Notes: a model not told the origin generated them from the letters alone. A stretch of 64,000 bases of DNA from an uncultured Desulfovibrio sp. (GCF_910584445.1 NZ_CAJUBO010000002.1:83296-147295), one strand, 5' to 3'. Shown: positions 8,662 to 17,100, counted from the first letter of the stretch. Translations and numbers: made by a program.

Positions 8662-9540
8662 TCATGCCGCCGCCTCCGGCCAGAAAAGCCCGGCGCCGGG
8701 CAGGCTGCGCCCGAGGCGCGCCGCCGAACGTTCCACAAGCGTCCTGATGGCTCCCTGACCCGTCTCCCCAAGATTTTCGCTGTAGGGCGTGACAAAGGTG
8801 TCGATATGCGCGCGCGTCACCGCATCGTCCAGTTCCTGCGCGTGCGCGCGGATGAAGGCGCGCGAGGCTTCGGGGTGCGCCCAGGCATGGCGAAGGCTGG
8901 CGGCAATGCCCGCCTGCACGGCAAGGGCTGCCGACGGCGCGAGGTCCCGGCGCGCGGCGATGGCACCGAGCGGCAGGGGCAGATGGAATGCCCCCTCCCA
9001 CCACTGGCCGAGATCGAGGATCTTGCACAGGCCGTGATGTTCGTAGGTGAAACGGCCTTCGTGGATGATGACCCCGATGTCGGCCTCGCCGCGCGTCACG
9101 GCATCCATGATGTCGCTGAAGAGCAGTTCGCGGCGTTCCCCCCCAAAACCTCCGTGCAGGTCAAGGAGCAGATTGGCCGTGGTCATGAAGCCCGGCACCG
9201 CCACGCGCGCCGTTGCCAGCCGCTCCGGCGGCAGGGGGGCGCTCGCCACCACCAGGGGTCCGCAGCCCCAGCCCAGGGCCGCGCCCGATGAAAGAAGGGC
9301 ATATGTGTCCATGATGCGCGAAACCGCGCCCAGCGAGAGCTTCGTCACATCCAGGCGCCCCTCCACGGCCAGGGCATTCAGCTCCTCCACATCCGCGAAA
9401 TGCGGCACGAAACGGATGTCTCCCGTCCAGGGGGCGGGTGCGGGCACACGCACATGCCCTTCAAGAAGAGCATGAAAGATGAAGGTATCATTGGGGCAGG
9501 GTGAAAGCCCGAGAGAAAGGACAAGCTGTTGAGCGGACAT
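8662..9540 (-). CDS. mqnD: 1,4-dihydroxy-6-naphthoate synthase MqnD
   Basis: A 292-residue enzyme of the futalosine menaquinone route that converts cyclic dehypoxanthine futalosine to 1,4-dihydroxy-6-naphthoate. It has the periplasmic-binding-protein-like fold shared with MqnA; LSPCPNDTFIFHALL near the N-terminus and IIHEGRFTY are typical of the family. The ATG at 9540 has a GAGGTGA box. It is transcribed away from mqnE-mqnC-mqnA, across a 140-bp divergent spacer, and is followed by the MATE gene. Confidence 0.93.
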   Translation of the reverse strand: MSAQQLVLSLGLSPCPNDTFIFHALLEGHVRVPAPAPWTGDIRFVPHFADVEELNALAVEGRLDVTKLSLGAVSRIMDTYALLSSGAALGWGCGPLVVASAPLPPERLATARVAVPGFMTTANLLLDLHGGFGGERRELLFSDIMDAVTRGEADIGVIIHEGRFTYEHHGLCKILDLGQWWEGAFHLPLPLGAIAARRDLAPSAALAVQAGIAASLRHAWAHPEASRAFIRAHAQELDDAVTRAHIDTFVTPYSENLGETGQGAIRTLVERSAARLGRSLPGAGLFWPEAAA

Positions 9541-9552
9541 TTTCACCTCACG

Positions 9553-9582
9553 TTGACAATGCCGACGGCGCGGCGATATGCT
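9553..9582 (+). promoter_or_regulatory. Sigma-70-type promoter for mqnE-mqnC-mqnA
   Basis: TTGACA at 9553-9558 and TATGCT at 9577-9582 are separated by 18 bases in the mqnD/mqnE divergent spacer. Predicted start is near 9589, about 90 nt before the mqnE ATG. Confidence 0.55.
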
Positions 9583-9680
9583 GGCGGATACTCCCGACTG
9601 CCGGGCGCGCCGGCACAGCCGCCCGCCGGAATCCGCCGGGGCGGGGCGGCGCGTGTCAGGCGGGCAACAAGGATGTTCCC

Positions 9681-10853
9681 ATGCCGGACAAAGCATATTA
9701 TGCGGCCCTCGGACTTTCGTCCATCCTTGACAAGGTCCTTTCCGGGGAGCGCCTGACATTTGAGGACGGCCTTGCCCTGTTTGCCTGCCCCGACCTCACG
9801 GCCGTGGGCGCGCTTGCGGCGCATGCGCGCTTCCGCCGCCATGGCGATGCCGCCTTCTATGTGGTCAACCGGCAGATCAACTATACCAATGTCTGCGTCA
9901 ACGGCTGCCTTTTCTGCGCCTTCAGGCGCGATCACGAAGGGGAGCGGGGGGCCTTCGTCCTGAGCAGGGAAGATATCCTCGCCCGTCTGGAAACGGCGCA
10001 GGCCGGGACATTGCGCCTTGACGAGATGCACATGGTGGGGGGCTGCCACCCGGGGCTTGGGCTTGCGTGGTTCGAAGATCTGCTGCGCGCGGTGTCGGAC
10101 CGCTGGCCGGATTTGCCGCTCAAGGCCTTCACCCCTGTGGAGATCGCGCATTTCGCCGCGCTTGAAGGGATCAGCACTCTTGAGGTGCTGCGGCGTCTCA
10201 AGGCCTGCGGCCTGCGGATGATGCCCGGCGGCGGCGCGGAGATCTTCGACGAGGAGCTGCGTTCCCGCCTGTGCCCGCACAAGGCCGATGCCGCCGCATG
10301 GCTGCGGATCTCCGGCGAGGCGCACAGCCTCGGCATCGTGACCAACTGCACCATGCTTTTCGGCCATCTTGAAAGCCACGCCATGCGTGTGGACCATCTG
10401 CTGCGCCTGCGCGCGCAACAGGATGCGAGCGGCGGTTTCACCTGCTTCATTCCCTTGCCCTTCCTCACGGCCAACAGTCGTCTTGAACTTCCGGAAGAGC
10501 GCCGCGGCCCGGTCCGCGGGCTGGACCAGCTCCGCACCGTGGCCGTCGCCCGTCTTCTCCTCGACAATATCCCGCATATCAAGGCCTACTGGGTGATGCT
10601 CGGTCCCAAGCTGGCGCAGACCGCCCTGTGGTACGGCGCGGATGATCTGGACGGCACCATTGTGGAAGAACGCATCGGCCATATGGCGGGCGCGGAATCC
10701 GCCCAGGGGCTGACCATTCCCGAGCTGGAAACCATGATCCGCGCTTCCGGCTTCCGCCCGGTGCGCCGCAACGCCGTTTTTGAACCCATGCCGGTGTCCG
10801 GGACGGGAAATGCCGCGTGCGGGGCCACGGAGCTTCGCAAGGAGACATGCTGA
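9681..10853 (+). CDS. mqnE: Aminofutalosine synthase MqnE (radical SAM)
   Basis: A 390-residue radical SAM enzyme that joins 3-enolpyruvylbenzoate (made by MqnA) to S-adenosylmethionine to give aminofutalosine. The [4Fe-4S] motif is CVNGCLFC, preceded by NYTNV. The HMVGGCHPGLGLAWFEDLLR segment separates it from MqnC, which has ILLQGG at this place. The ATG at 9681 has AAGGA seven bases upstream. Its stop codon overlaps the mqnC start, pointing to translational coupling. The nucleosidase step (MqnB or an MTA/SAH nucleosidase) is not encoded here. Confidence 0.93.
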   Translation: MPDKAYYAALGLSSILDKVLSGERLTFEDGLALFACPDLTAVGALAAHARFRRHGDAAFYVVNRQINYTNVCVNGCLFCAFRRDHEGERGAFVLSREDILARLETAQAGTLRLDEMHMVGGCHPGLGLAWFEDLLRAVSDRWPDLPLKAFTPVEIAHFAALEGISTLEVLRRLKACGLRMMPGGGAEIFDEELRSRLCPHKADAAAWLRISGEAHSLGIVTNCTMLFGHLESHAMRVDHLLRLRAQQDASGGFTCFIPLPFLTANSRLELPEERRGPVRGLDQLRTVAVARLLLDNIPHIKAYWVMLGPKLAQTALWYGADDLDGTIVEERIGHMAGAESAQGLTIPELETMIRASGFRPVRRNAVFEPMPVSGTGNAACGATELRKETC

Positions 10854-11989
10854 TGGAGTTCGCGCCCGCGCACAGCCCCTTTGATGATTGCGGACCCGAT
10901 TTTGCGGATGTCGCCGCCGCTGCCGGGAAGGCCGCGGCCGGCGAACGCCTGGAACGGCGGGATGCCGAGGCCCTCTATTTTCGCGCGAGCCTGCACACCC
11001 TCGCGCGGCTGGCGCACGCCATGCGCCTGCGCCTGCATCCCGAGCCGGTGGTGACCTATGTTGGCGACAGGAATATCAATTATTCCAACGTCTGCGTGTG
11101 CGGTTGCCGTTTTTGCGCCTTTTTCCGGCCGCCGGAGAGTCCCGAAGGCTATGTCATCAGCCGGGAGGGACTCGCGCAGAAGATCGGGGAGACCCTGCGC
11201 CTCGGCGGCACCCAGATCCTGCTCCAAGGCGGCCACCACCCCGACCTTCCGCTCGAATGGTACGAAGACCTGCTCCGCTGGATCCGGACGACTTGGCCCA
11301 AGCTGCATATCCACGCCTTTTCGCCGCCGGAGATCTGGTACTGGTCGGAAAAGTTCGGCCTTCCCGTGCCCGAGATCCTCAGGCGGCTCAGGGCCGCGGG
11401 GCTTGACTCGCTGCCCGGCGGCGGTGCGGAGGTGCTCCAGAATGACGTGCGCCGCCAGGTTTCGCCCAACAAGTGTTCGGCCGATGCGTGGCTCTCGGTC
11501 ATGGAGGCGGCCCACCGCCTCGGCATGAAGACCACGGCCACCATGATGTTCGGCCATGAGGAGGAACCCCGGCATCGCCTGGACCATCTCTTTGCCGTGC
11601 GCGCCACACAGGACCGCACGGGCGGTTTCACCGCCTTCATCCCCTGGACGTTCCAGCCCGCCAATACCCGCATCCGGTGCCAGAGCCTGCCCGCGCCCGC
11701 CTATCTGCGCCTGCTCGCGGTGTCGCGGCTGGTGCTCGACAATGTGCCGAACATCCAGGCATCTTGGGTGACCATGGGACCACAGGTGGCGCAACTTGCA
11801 CTGTTCTACGGCGCCAATGATTTCGGCTCGCTCATGATCGAGGAAAATGTGGTGGCGGCCGCGGGCGTTTCCTACCGCATGACGCGCGGGGAGATCGAGT
11901 CCGTCATCCGGGCCGCCGGGTTCACGCCGGTGCAGCGGACCATGGACTATCGCCCCGTGGAGCCGGACGCGGCGCGCCCCGAAAACTGA
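10853..11989 (+). CDS. mqnC: Cyclic dehypoxanthine futalosine synthase MqnC (radical SAM)
   Basis: A 378-residue radical SAM enzyme that cyclises dehypoxanthine futalosine. The cluster motif is CVCGCRFC preceded by NYSNV, and GGTQILLQGGHHPDLPLEWYEDLLR is the MqnC signature. Two ATGs are close: 10847 is only two bases from the AAGGAG box, whereas 10853 is eight bases away and forms a TGATG overlap with the mqnE stop, so I prefer 10853. The gene in turn ends in a TGATG junction leading into mqnA. MqnE and MqnC are paralogues side by side. Confidence 0.93.
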   Translation: MEFAPAHSPFDDCGPDFADVAAAAGKAAAGERLERRDAEALYFRASLHTLARLAHAMRLRLHPEPVVTYVGDRNINYSNVCVCGCRFCAFFRPPESPEGYVISREGLAQKIGETLRLGGTQILLQGGHHPDLPLEWYEDLLRWIRTTWPKLHIHAFSPPEIWYWSEKFGLPVPEILRRLRAAGLDSLPGGGAEVLQNDVRRQVSPNKCSADAWLSVMEAAHRLGMKTTATMMFGHEEEPRHRLDHLFAVRATQDRTGGFTAFIPWTFQPANTRIRCQSLPAPAYLRLLAVSRLVLDNVPNIQASWVTMGPQVAQLALFYGANDFGSLMIEENVVAAAGVSYRMTRGEIESVIRAAGFTPVQRTMDYRPVEPDAARPEN

Positions 11990-12012
11990 TGCCCCCAGGC
12001 GAGGTATTTCGC

Positions 12013-12849
12013 ATGTCCGACACTGTCCTGCGTATGGGGCGCATCAGCTATCTCAATGTGCTGCCCATCTATCACCCGCTGGAAGCCGGCATCCTGCCGC
12101 ACGACTACGAACTCGTGTCCGGGCCGCCGGCCCTGCTCAACGACATGATGGCGCGGGGCGAGCTTCAGGTGTCGTCCTGCTCCTGCTTCGAATATGCGCG
12201 CAGACCCGAACGGTATTATCTCGTGCATGACCTTTCCATCGGTTCGCGCGGGCCTGTCATGAGCGTCCTCCTGCTGTCGCGCGTGCCGGTGGAGGAACTC
12301 GGCGGCCGCGAGATCCTCATCAGCGGCGAAAGCCATACATCCGTGGCGCTGCTGCGGCTGCTCATGCGCGACAGGTATCGGCAGCGGGTCAGCTATGTGA
12401 CGGGGCAGGTCTCGGCCGCACTGCGCTCGGCGACGCCGCCAGTGGCGTTTCTCGCCATCGGCGATGAGGCTCTGCGCCTGCGGCGGCATCAGGACTATCC
12501 CTACCGGGTGGACCTGGCCGAGGCCTGGCGTGAGTGGACGGGGCTGCCCTTCATTTTCGGCCTCTGGGTCGTGAGCCGCGACGCGGCCGACAGGGGCCTG
12601 TTCCGCAGTGACCCGGGCGAGCTTTTGCGGCGCGGGCGCGACTGGGGGCTGGCCCACATGGATGTCATTCTCGACCTCACGGGCCACGGTTGCCCGCTCA
12701 GCCGTGAGGACCTGGCCCGCTACTATCGCGAAGGCCTGGTTTTCAGCCTGGGAGAGGAGGAACTGCGCGGCTTGCGCCTGTTTTATGGAAAGCTCGCCCA
12801 GGCCGGGCTGATAGATGCCGTTCCGCAGCTGCGCTTTTTCAAGATGTAG
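12013..12849 (+). CDS. mqnA: Chorismate dehydratase MqnA
   Basis: A 278-residue enzyme that removes water from chorismate to give 3-(1-carboxyvinyl)oxybenzoate, the first futalosine-pathway step. The opening MGRISYLNVLPIYHPL and the later SCSCFEYARRP and FGLWVV segments are family features. An ATG overlapping the mqnC stop (11989) is in frame, but the ATG at 12013 has GAGG eight bases upstream and starts where the family usually does. It is last in mqnE-mqnC-mqnA; hairpins follow at once. Confidence 0.92.
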   Translation: MSDTVLRMGRISYLNVLPIYHPLEAGILPHDYELVSGPPALLNDMMARGELQVSSCSCFEYARRPERYYLVHDLSIGSRGPVMSVLLLSRVPVEELGGREILISGESHTSVALLRLLMRDRYRQRVSYVTGQVSAALRSATPPVAFLAIGDEALRLRRHQDYPYRVDLAEAWREWTGLPFIFGLWVVSRDAADRGLFRSDPGELLRRGRDWGLAHMDVILDLTGHGCPLSREDLARYYREGLVFSLGEEELRGLRLFYGKLAQAGLIDAVPQLRFFKM

Positions 12850-12854
12850 CGCAT

Positions 12855-12901
12855 CCTGCGGGCCAGGAATGACGAGCCGCAGGCATCGTTGACGTTTTTT
12901 T
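12855..12901 (+). terminator. Possible rho-independent terminator after mqnA
   Basis: CCTGCGG (12855-12861) and CCGCAGG (12877-12883) can pair, and a run of seven T (12895-12901) follows after a short gap. The gap makes it a weaker candidate than the hairpin at 12951-12995. Confidence 0.4.
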
Positions 12902-12950
12902 GCTCCCTTTCTTCGTTGCCCGGAAAACGTGCCGGGTGTCGTGGCGACAG

Positions 12951-12998
12951 ACATGCCCCCGGCGTCCCGTTTGGTGCGGGATGCCGGGGGCATGTTTT
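12951..12998. terminator. Bidirectional terminator between mqnA and the lipoprotein gene
   Basis: A 19-bp stem (12951-12969 with 12977-12995, one G-T pair) with a seven-base loop lies between the convergent mqnA and the minus-strand lipoprotein gene, followed by TTTT on the plus side. Confidence 0.7.
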
Positions 12999-13011
12999 GG
13001 GGCGATCAGGC

Positions 13012-13854
13012 TCAGCGCAGGGCCTTGAGGATGGCGTCGGCCGAAACCTTGCCCAGGGGCCTGCCGTCCACGATGACGGCCGGAAGTTCGTTCACGCCGT
13101 AGTAACGGCAAAGCTGGGTGGTCTGGTACATGTTCACGTTGCCCGCGTCATAGCAGTATCTGGCGACATCCAGTTCGTCCGCGGCGGGCACCGGGGGGCG
13201 CAGGCGGGAAAGGTAGCCGTAATGGATGGGGTAGTCCGTGGCGCTCGCCGTGGCGTCATACTCGTTTTTGAACGTCCTGACGTTCCCGGCGCGGCGCTGG
13301 GCCGCCTTGACCTCATTCCAGCGGTCGAGGGCGTAGGTGAGATAGGGCATGGCCTGCCCGGGCCGGGAATGCGCGATCCAGATGGCAAGCCCCAGAAGGT
13401 CTGTCCCGTAATTTTCCGTGCTGTTGCCGAAAACGGCGATCTTGCACTGCTGCGGCGAAAGGGAGCGGCTGGCCTTGACCACCGCTTTCCAGACCTCCGC
13501 GCTTCTGGGCGAGGAAAAGTCCAGCAGGACGAGGATCTCGTGCGGCGCCGTGCGTTCACCGAAAACCACGGGATAGATCTCGTCGCGCCAGTTCCTGCGA
13601 TGGGCCGCCTCGCCCTCGATGGTCGGCATGGCGCCCCCCATGGCGCCAAGCATCCGCTGGCCTTCGGCGGTGAGTTCTCGCGTATTGGGCAGTTTCGTCT
13701 GCATATAGGGGTTGAAGGCGTTGGCGCCACCGCCGGGAGCGGCGGCTGAAAGCGCCACCTGTTCCGGGGCGGACCCTGTCCCTTCCCGGCCGGTGGCGGC
13801 GCACCCCAGAAGCAGAAGCGTCATCATGAGTGCCGGCACAAGTCTTCCGCGCAT
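13012..13854 (-). CDS. Lipoprotein with thioredoxin-like fold, function unknown
   Basis: A 280-residue predicted lipoprotein. The start at 13854 has a GAGG box six bases upstream and gives a short signal sequence ending in the lipobox LLLLGC (Cys 17). The mature part resembles a DsbA/DsbG-type thioredoxin fold: EILVLLDFSSPRSAEVW in the first strand-helix unit and GVNELPAVIVDGRPLGK with a cis-proline-type LPA near the end. The active-site CXXC is absent; SSPRSA stands where it would be, and the remaining Cys are scattered. A redox role is therefore doubtful; a chaperone or binding role is possible. It follows cbiK by 23 bp on the same strand. Confidence 0.7.
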   Translation of the reverse strand: MRGRLVPALMMTLLLLGCAATGREGTGSAPEQVALSAAAPGGGANAFNPYMQTKLPNTRELTAEGQRMLGAMGGAMPTIEGEAAHRRNWRDEIYPVVFGERTAPHEILVLLDFSSPRSAEVWKAVVKASRSLSPQQCKIAVFGNSTENYGTDLLGLAIWIAHSRPGQAMPYLTYALDRWNEVKAAQRRAGNVRTFKNEYDATASATDYPIHYGYLSRLRPPVPAADELDVARYCYDAGNVNMYQTTQLCRYYGVNELPAVIVDGRPLGKVSADAILKALR

Positions 13855-13877
13855 TTCCCACCTCGCTGCTGAACTGT

Positions 13878-14669
13878 TCACGACATGATGCAGTCGTCTG
13901 TCGCCTCTGCGACGGCTGTTTCAAGGTGGCGCAGCCATATCCCGGCCACGCCCGGATATTCCGCCATGCCCCTGAGCACCGGCAGGCACAGGCGGTGCCG
14001 TGCCTCGATGCGCGAGCGCCACGACTGCGCCCCGTCCCCGGCCATGTCGCGCAGGGCATGCTGCCCCACCACTGAAAGCAGCGGCATGAGCCAGACCCGC
14101 GCCGACGTGAGGCGGGGCAAAATATGTTCCAGCGCCATGGCACCGCCCATGGTGCCTACATGGACATGGGCATCCAGCGCCCGAAGCGCCAGCGCAAGGT
14201 CCGCATAGCGGGCTGCGGCCGCGTGCCGCGCGCCGTGGCCCATGAGCACCACATCCTCGTCGGGCAGCCGGTCGGGTGGCAAATGCCGCGCCAGTGCCCG
14301 CGCCGCATCCTCCACGTCAGAGGGGGCGGCCAGGAGGGGTGCGCCCACACGGCACCGCATGTCCGGCGCCTGATCCGCCTCGGCGGCGGCAGCGCAGACT
14401 TCTTCGTGCTCCGCTCCGGCGATGGTCTGCAGAGGTTGCAGGGCCACCTGGGTGAAGCGTTCAAAACGAAGCCGACGCAATGCCTTGCGGACAGAATCGC
14501 TTTTCTGGCGCGCCTGCGCCAGACGCTCGCGCACCAGAGGCGAGGTGAACGCCCAGCGCACGGACCAGCCCGCGAAACGGGCGCGCACCATGCCGTCAAA
14601 GGCGCGCAACGCCTGACGGCCCTGGGGAGTGCCCGCGCCGAACGCCACCAGAAGAATCGCCCTTCTCAT
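13878..14669 (-). CDS. cbiK: Sirohydrochlorin cobaltochelatase, CbiK type
   Basis: A 263-residue class II chelatase that inserts a divalent metal into sirohydrochlorin, known in Desulfovibrio to serve cobalamin and sirohaem/haem synthesis. The family pattern is clear: RWAFTSPLVRERL, the metal-ligand His in LMGHGARHAA, HVGTMGGAMALEHIL, and the second His in VVGQHALRDMAGD, where many relatives have GDHA. No signal peptide is seen, so this would be the cytoplasmic form rather than the periplasmic one described in D. vulgaris. The start has only a weak AAGAAG box, and a TTGCGG-17-TACAAA promoter-like pair ends eight bases before the ATG. Confidence 0.83.
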   Translation of the reverse strand: MRRAILLVAFGAGTPQGRQALRAFDGMVRARFAGWSVRWAFTSPLVRERLAQARQKSDSVRKALRRLRFERFTQVALQPLQTIAGAEHEEVCAAAAEADQAPDMRCRVGAPLLAAPSDVEDAARALARHLPPDRLPDEDVVLMGHGARHAAAARYADLALALRALDAHVHVGTMGGAMALEHILPRLTSARVWLMPLLSVVGQHALRDMAGDGAQSWRSRIEARHRLCLPVLRGMAEYPGVAGIWLRHLETAVAEATDDCIMS

Positions 14670-14769
14670 GCCGCTTCTTTGTACGTCACTTGCCGGTTGG
14701 CCGCAAGACGGACTGAAGGGGCGGCAGATGCGGAATGGCCGGAACAGGCGGGTGCCGTGCCGTCCCGTG

Positions 14770-14798
14770 TTGACCAGCGTTTTCCTTGGGGCTAGAGT
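14770..14798 (+). promoter_or_regulatory. Sigma-70-type promoter for the rmlD-like operon
   Basis: TTGACC (14770-14775) and TAGAGT (14793-14798) with a 17-base spacer; the predicted leader is about 50 nt and contains the AGGAGG box of the next gene. Confidence 0.6.
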
Positions 14799-14855
14799 CG
14801 CGCCAGATGAAACAGGCGCGAGGCGCACATCCACAAGGGCAGCAGGAGGGCAGGC

Positions 14856-15737
14856 ATGGCGAAGGCATTGGTTCTTGGCGGAACCACCGGCCTTGTGGGG
14901 CAGGCGCTGGCGCGGACGCTCGCTGCCGGTGGCTGGGAAACGCTGACGTTCAGCCGTACGGAAGGCAATCTGCTCGACCTGGACTTTCTGCGCGGGCTGC
15001 TGGAAAAAAGCGGCGCCGATGTGGTCTTCAATGCCCTTGGCTGGACGCGCGTCGATGCCGCCGAAGAGCATCCTGAAGAAGCCCTGCTCGCCAATCGCAC
15101 GCTTCCGGACGCGCTGGCCCGGACTCTGGCCGCCATGGGCCATGGGCATCTGGTGCACTTCAGCACGGATTTTGTCTTTTCAGGCCCGCACGACGGCCTG
15201 TGGCGCGAAACGGACAGGCCGGCCCCCCTCAGCGTCTATGGGCGCACCAAGCTCGCAGGCGAAGAGGCCGTCCTGCATGCATTGCCGGACAGGAGCTGCA
15301 TCGTGCGGACGGCGTGGCTGTTTGGTCCCGGCCGCTCGAATTTTGTGGATGTCATCCTTGATGCCTGCCGCAGGCGCGATGTCGTAAGGGTGGTGCATGA
15401 TCAGGTGGGTTCGCCCACCTATACGCTGGATCTTGCCCAATGGTGCGAAAAACTGGCGCGCGCGCGTGCCACCGGCATCTGGCACGCTGTCAACAGCGGC
15501 GTGGCAAGCTGGTGCGAGCTTGCCAGCGAGGCCATCGCCCTGACTTCCGGGCCATGCCGCGTGGAGCCGATCCCGGCCGCCGACTGGCCGCAGGCGGCGC
15601 AACGCCCCGCCAATTCTGCGCTGGACAATGGCCGGCTGGCCGAATTTCTCGGGGAAAAGCCACGTCCCTGGCCCAGGGCCTTGCGGGAATATCTGTTTGG
15701 CGCATGTCTTCAGGGCGCCGGAGGGAAGGAGCATTGA
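14856..15737 (+). CDS. rmlD: RmlD-like dTDP-4-dehydrorhamnose reductase / NAD-dependent sugar reductase
   Basis: A 293-residue extended short-chain dehydrogenase. The Rossmann motif is GGTTGLVGQAL; the active-site YXXXK is YGRTK with an upstream STDFVFSG; the substrate region RTAWLFGPGRSNFVDVIL matches RmlD. RmlD makes dTDP-L-rhamnose for surface polysaccharide. The usual rmlA, rmlB and rmlC genes are not beside it, so another nucleotide-sugar substrate is possible. AGGAGG lies eight bases before the ATG. Its last codons overlap the start of the DUF3179 gene. Confidence 0.78.
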   Translation: MAKALVLGGTTGLVGQALARTLAAGGWETLTFSRTEGNLLDLDFLRGLLEKSGADVVFNALGWTRVDAAEEHPEEALLANRTLPDALARTLAAMGHGHLVHFSTDFVFSGPHDGLWRETDRPAPLSVYGRTKLAGEEAVLHALPDRSCIVRTAWLFGPGRSNFVDVILDACRRRDVVRVVHDQVGSPTYTLDLAQWCEKLARARATGIWHAVNSGVASWCELASEAIALTSGPCRVEPIPAADWPQAAQRPANSALDNGRLAEFLGEKPRPWPRALREYLFGACLQGAGGKEH

Positions 15738-16960
15738 GGCGGCGCTTCTGGTCCGGCGCGGCCGGGCTGCTCGGTGCTTTGGTCATCCTGGCCGTCTTCG
15801 CGCACGGGCCGGCTTTTGCCAGGCCACAAAATCTGGCCCAGCTTGCCGACATCACGCGCTACCTCGTTGATGTGCCCTTGCCCGGGCCTATCACGTCTCT
15901 CTATCGGCCAAGGTACGATACCGTCTCCGAGGCCGACCTCAAGATGACCCATGACGATGTCGCGTTTGTGGTGATGCTCCCTGGAGGGCCGCGCATCTAT
16001 CCGCAACGGTATCTCGTCTGGCATCAGGTGGTCAATGAACTCATCAATGACCATGCCTATGCCATCACCTATTGTCCCATCACGGGCACGCTCATGGCAT
16101 ATGATGCCTCCATGCAGGGACTCAACCTCATTTTTGATGTGGAGAGCCACAGCAGTTCGGAAGGCACGTCCGGGTTTCTCTATGATGGCAACAGCGTCCT
16201 GACGGACCGCAATTCCGGCAGCTTCTGGCTTCAGGAGACCGGCATGGCCTTCGACGGCCAGCTTCTGGGGCGCGGGATGCCGACACTGCCGGTCTTCTGG
16301 ACCACCTGGGGCGCCGCAAGCCGCGTTTTTCCCGATGCGCCCGTGCTTGCCAAACCGCGCGGCAAGCGTCCGTACGGGCGCGACCCCTATGGCAGCTATC
16401 TCAAGAAAGACACCTATTATGACAATGACATCCTGGCCTACCAGCCCCGCTGGCTGGACAGGCGCTTCCACCGCAAGACGCCCATGCTCTGCCTGGAATA
16501 CGAGAATTTCCTGCTTGCCGTGGATATCGGCTATGTCAAAAAAAAGGGTGCGGTAAATTTTTTTCTCGGCCCCGCGCCGCTGCTGGCCGTCCATGACAAA
16601 CGGCTGGATGTCGTGCGCATCTACAGCCGCCAGATATGGGCCGATCCCTTCCTTTTTGTGATGCAGGGCGGCAGGCTCATGGACCTCAATACCCGCAGCA
16701 CCTGGGACACTGCCACCGGCAAGGCCACGGAAGGCAATATGCGCGGCGCTTCCATGAAGGAGTTTTTCGGGGTTTATTCCATGTGGTTCGCCTGGTACAG
16801 CCTCAATCCCGAGACCCTGGTCATCCCCGGACCCGGGGAGGTCCCGGCGGACCTGCTTTCGCCCGAGGCGCCGGGAGTGGGGGATGCGCCCGCTGAGACC
16901 GGGACGGGAAAGACGGAGCATTCATTGCCCGGCGCGCCGCGCTGGGAGCCGGCCCTGTAA
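15734..16960 (+). CDS. Secreted DUF3179 domain protein
   Basis: A 408-residue protein with an N-terminal signal peptide (RRRFWSGAAGLLGALVILAV, cut near AFA). The body carries the DUF3179 pattern: ITYCPITGTLMAYD, SGFLYDGNSVLTDRNSGSFWLQ and FFGVYSMWFAWYSLNP. The family is of unknown function and is found in exported proteins. I start it at TTG 15734, which overlaps the preceding stop and has GGAGGG nine bases upstream; an ATG at 15704 would put extra charged residues before the signal. The overlap implies translational coupling with the rmlD-like gene. The C-terminus is a Pro/Gly-rich tail. Confidence 0.75.
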   Translation: MRRRFWSGAAGLLGALVILAVFAHGPAFARPQNLAQLADITRYLVDVPLPGPITSLYRPRYDTVSEADLKMTHDDVAFVVMLPGGPRIYPQRYLVWHQVVNELINDHAYAITYCPITGTLMAYDASMQGLNLIFDVESHSSSEGTSGFLYDGNSVLTDRNSGSFWLQETGMAFDGQLLGRGMPTLPVFWTTWGAASRVFPDAPVLAKPRGKRPYGRDPYGSYLKKDTYYDNDILAYQPRWLDRRFHRKTPMLCLEYENFLLAVDIGYVKKKGAVNFFLGPAPLLAVHDKRLDVVRIYSRQIWADPFLFVMQGGRLMDLNTRSTWDTATGKATEGNMRGASMKEFFGVYSMWFAWYSLNPETLVIPGPGEVPADLLSPEAPGVGDAPAETGTGKTEHSLPGAPRWEPAL

Positions 16961-16987
16961 GCCTCCGTTCGCGTGCTGTGGCACCGC

Positions 16988-17009
16988 CCGCCGCGCAATG
17001 CGCGCGGGA
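16988..17009 (+). terminator. GC hairpin downstream of the DUF3179 gene
   Basis: CCCGCCGCGC and GCGCGCGGG pair around AAT with one bulged base. No T run follows, so termination is uncertain. Confidence 0.3.
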
Positions 17010-17012
17010 GGA

Positions 17013-17028
17013 ACCGCTTGCAAGCGGT
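17013..17028. promoter_or_regulatory. 16-bp perfect palindrome upstream of gdhA, possible operator
   Basis: ACCGCTTGCAAGCGGT is its own reverse complement. It covers a possible -35 element TTGCAA (17018-17023), and an A/T-rich stretch about 17 bases further on (17040-17050) could serve as -10. The position, 73 bases before the gdhA ATG, fits a repressor or activator site for nitrogen control; the binding protein is unknown. Confidence 0.5.
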
Positions 17029-17100
17029 GCGGTTTGCAGTTAAAAATTTTTCCGGATCCGTGAACCGGGGCGTTTCGGCGCCCGAGAAAAGGAGCAGAGA

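Noticed and set aside
7200..8747. Long open frame opposite the MATE gene
   Set aside because: His/Gln/Arg-rich antisense frame with no family resemblance or start signal, as is common opposite real genes in GC-rich DNA.
13740..13854. Longer start for the thioredoxin-like lipoprotein at 13881
   Set aside because: The start at 13854 has a well-spaced GAGG box and yields a normal lipoprotein signal; the longer form would overlap the cbiK stop and has no box.
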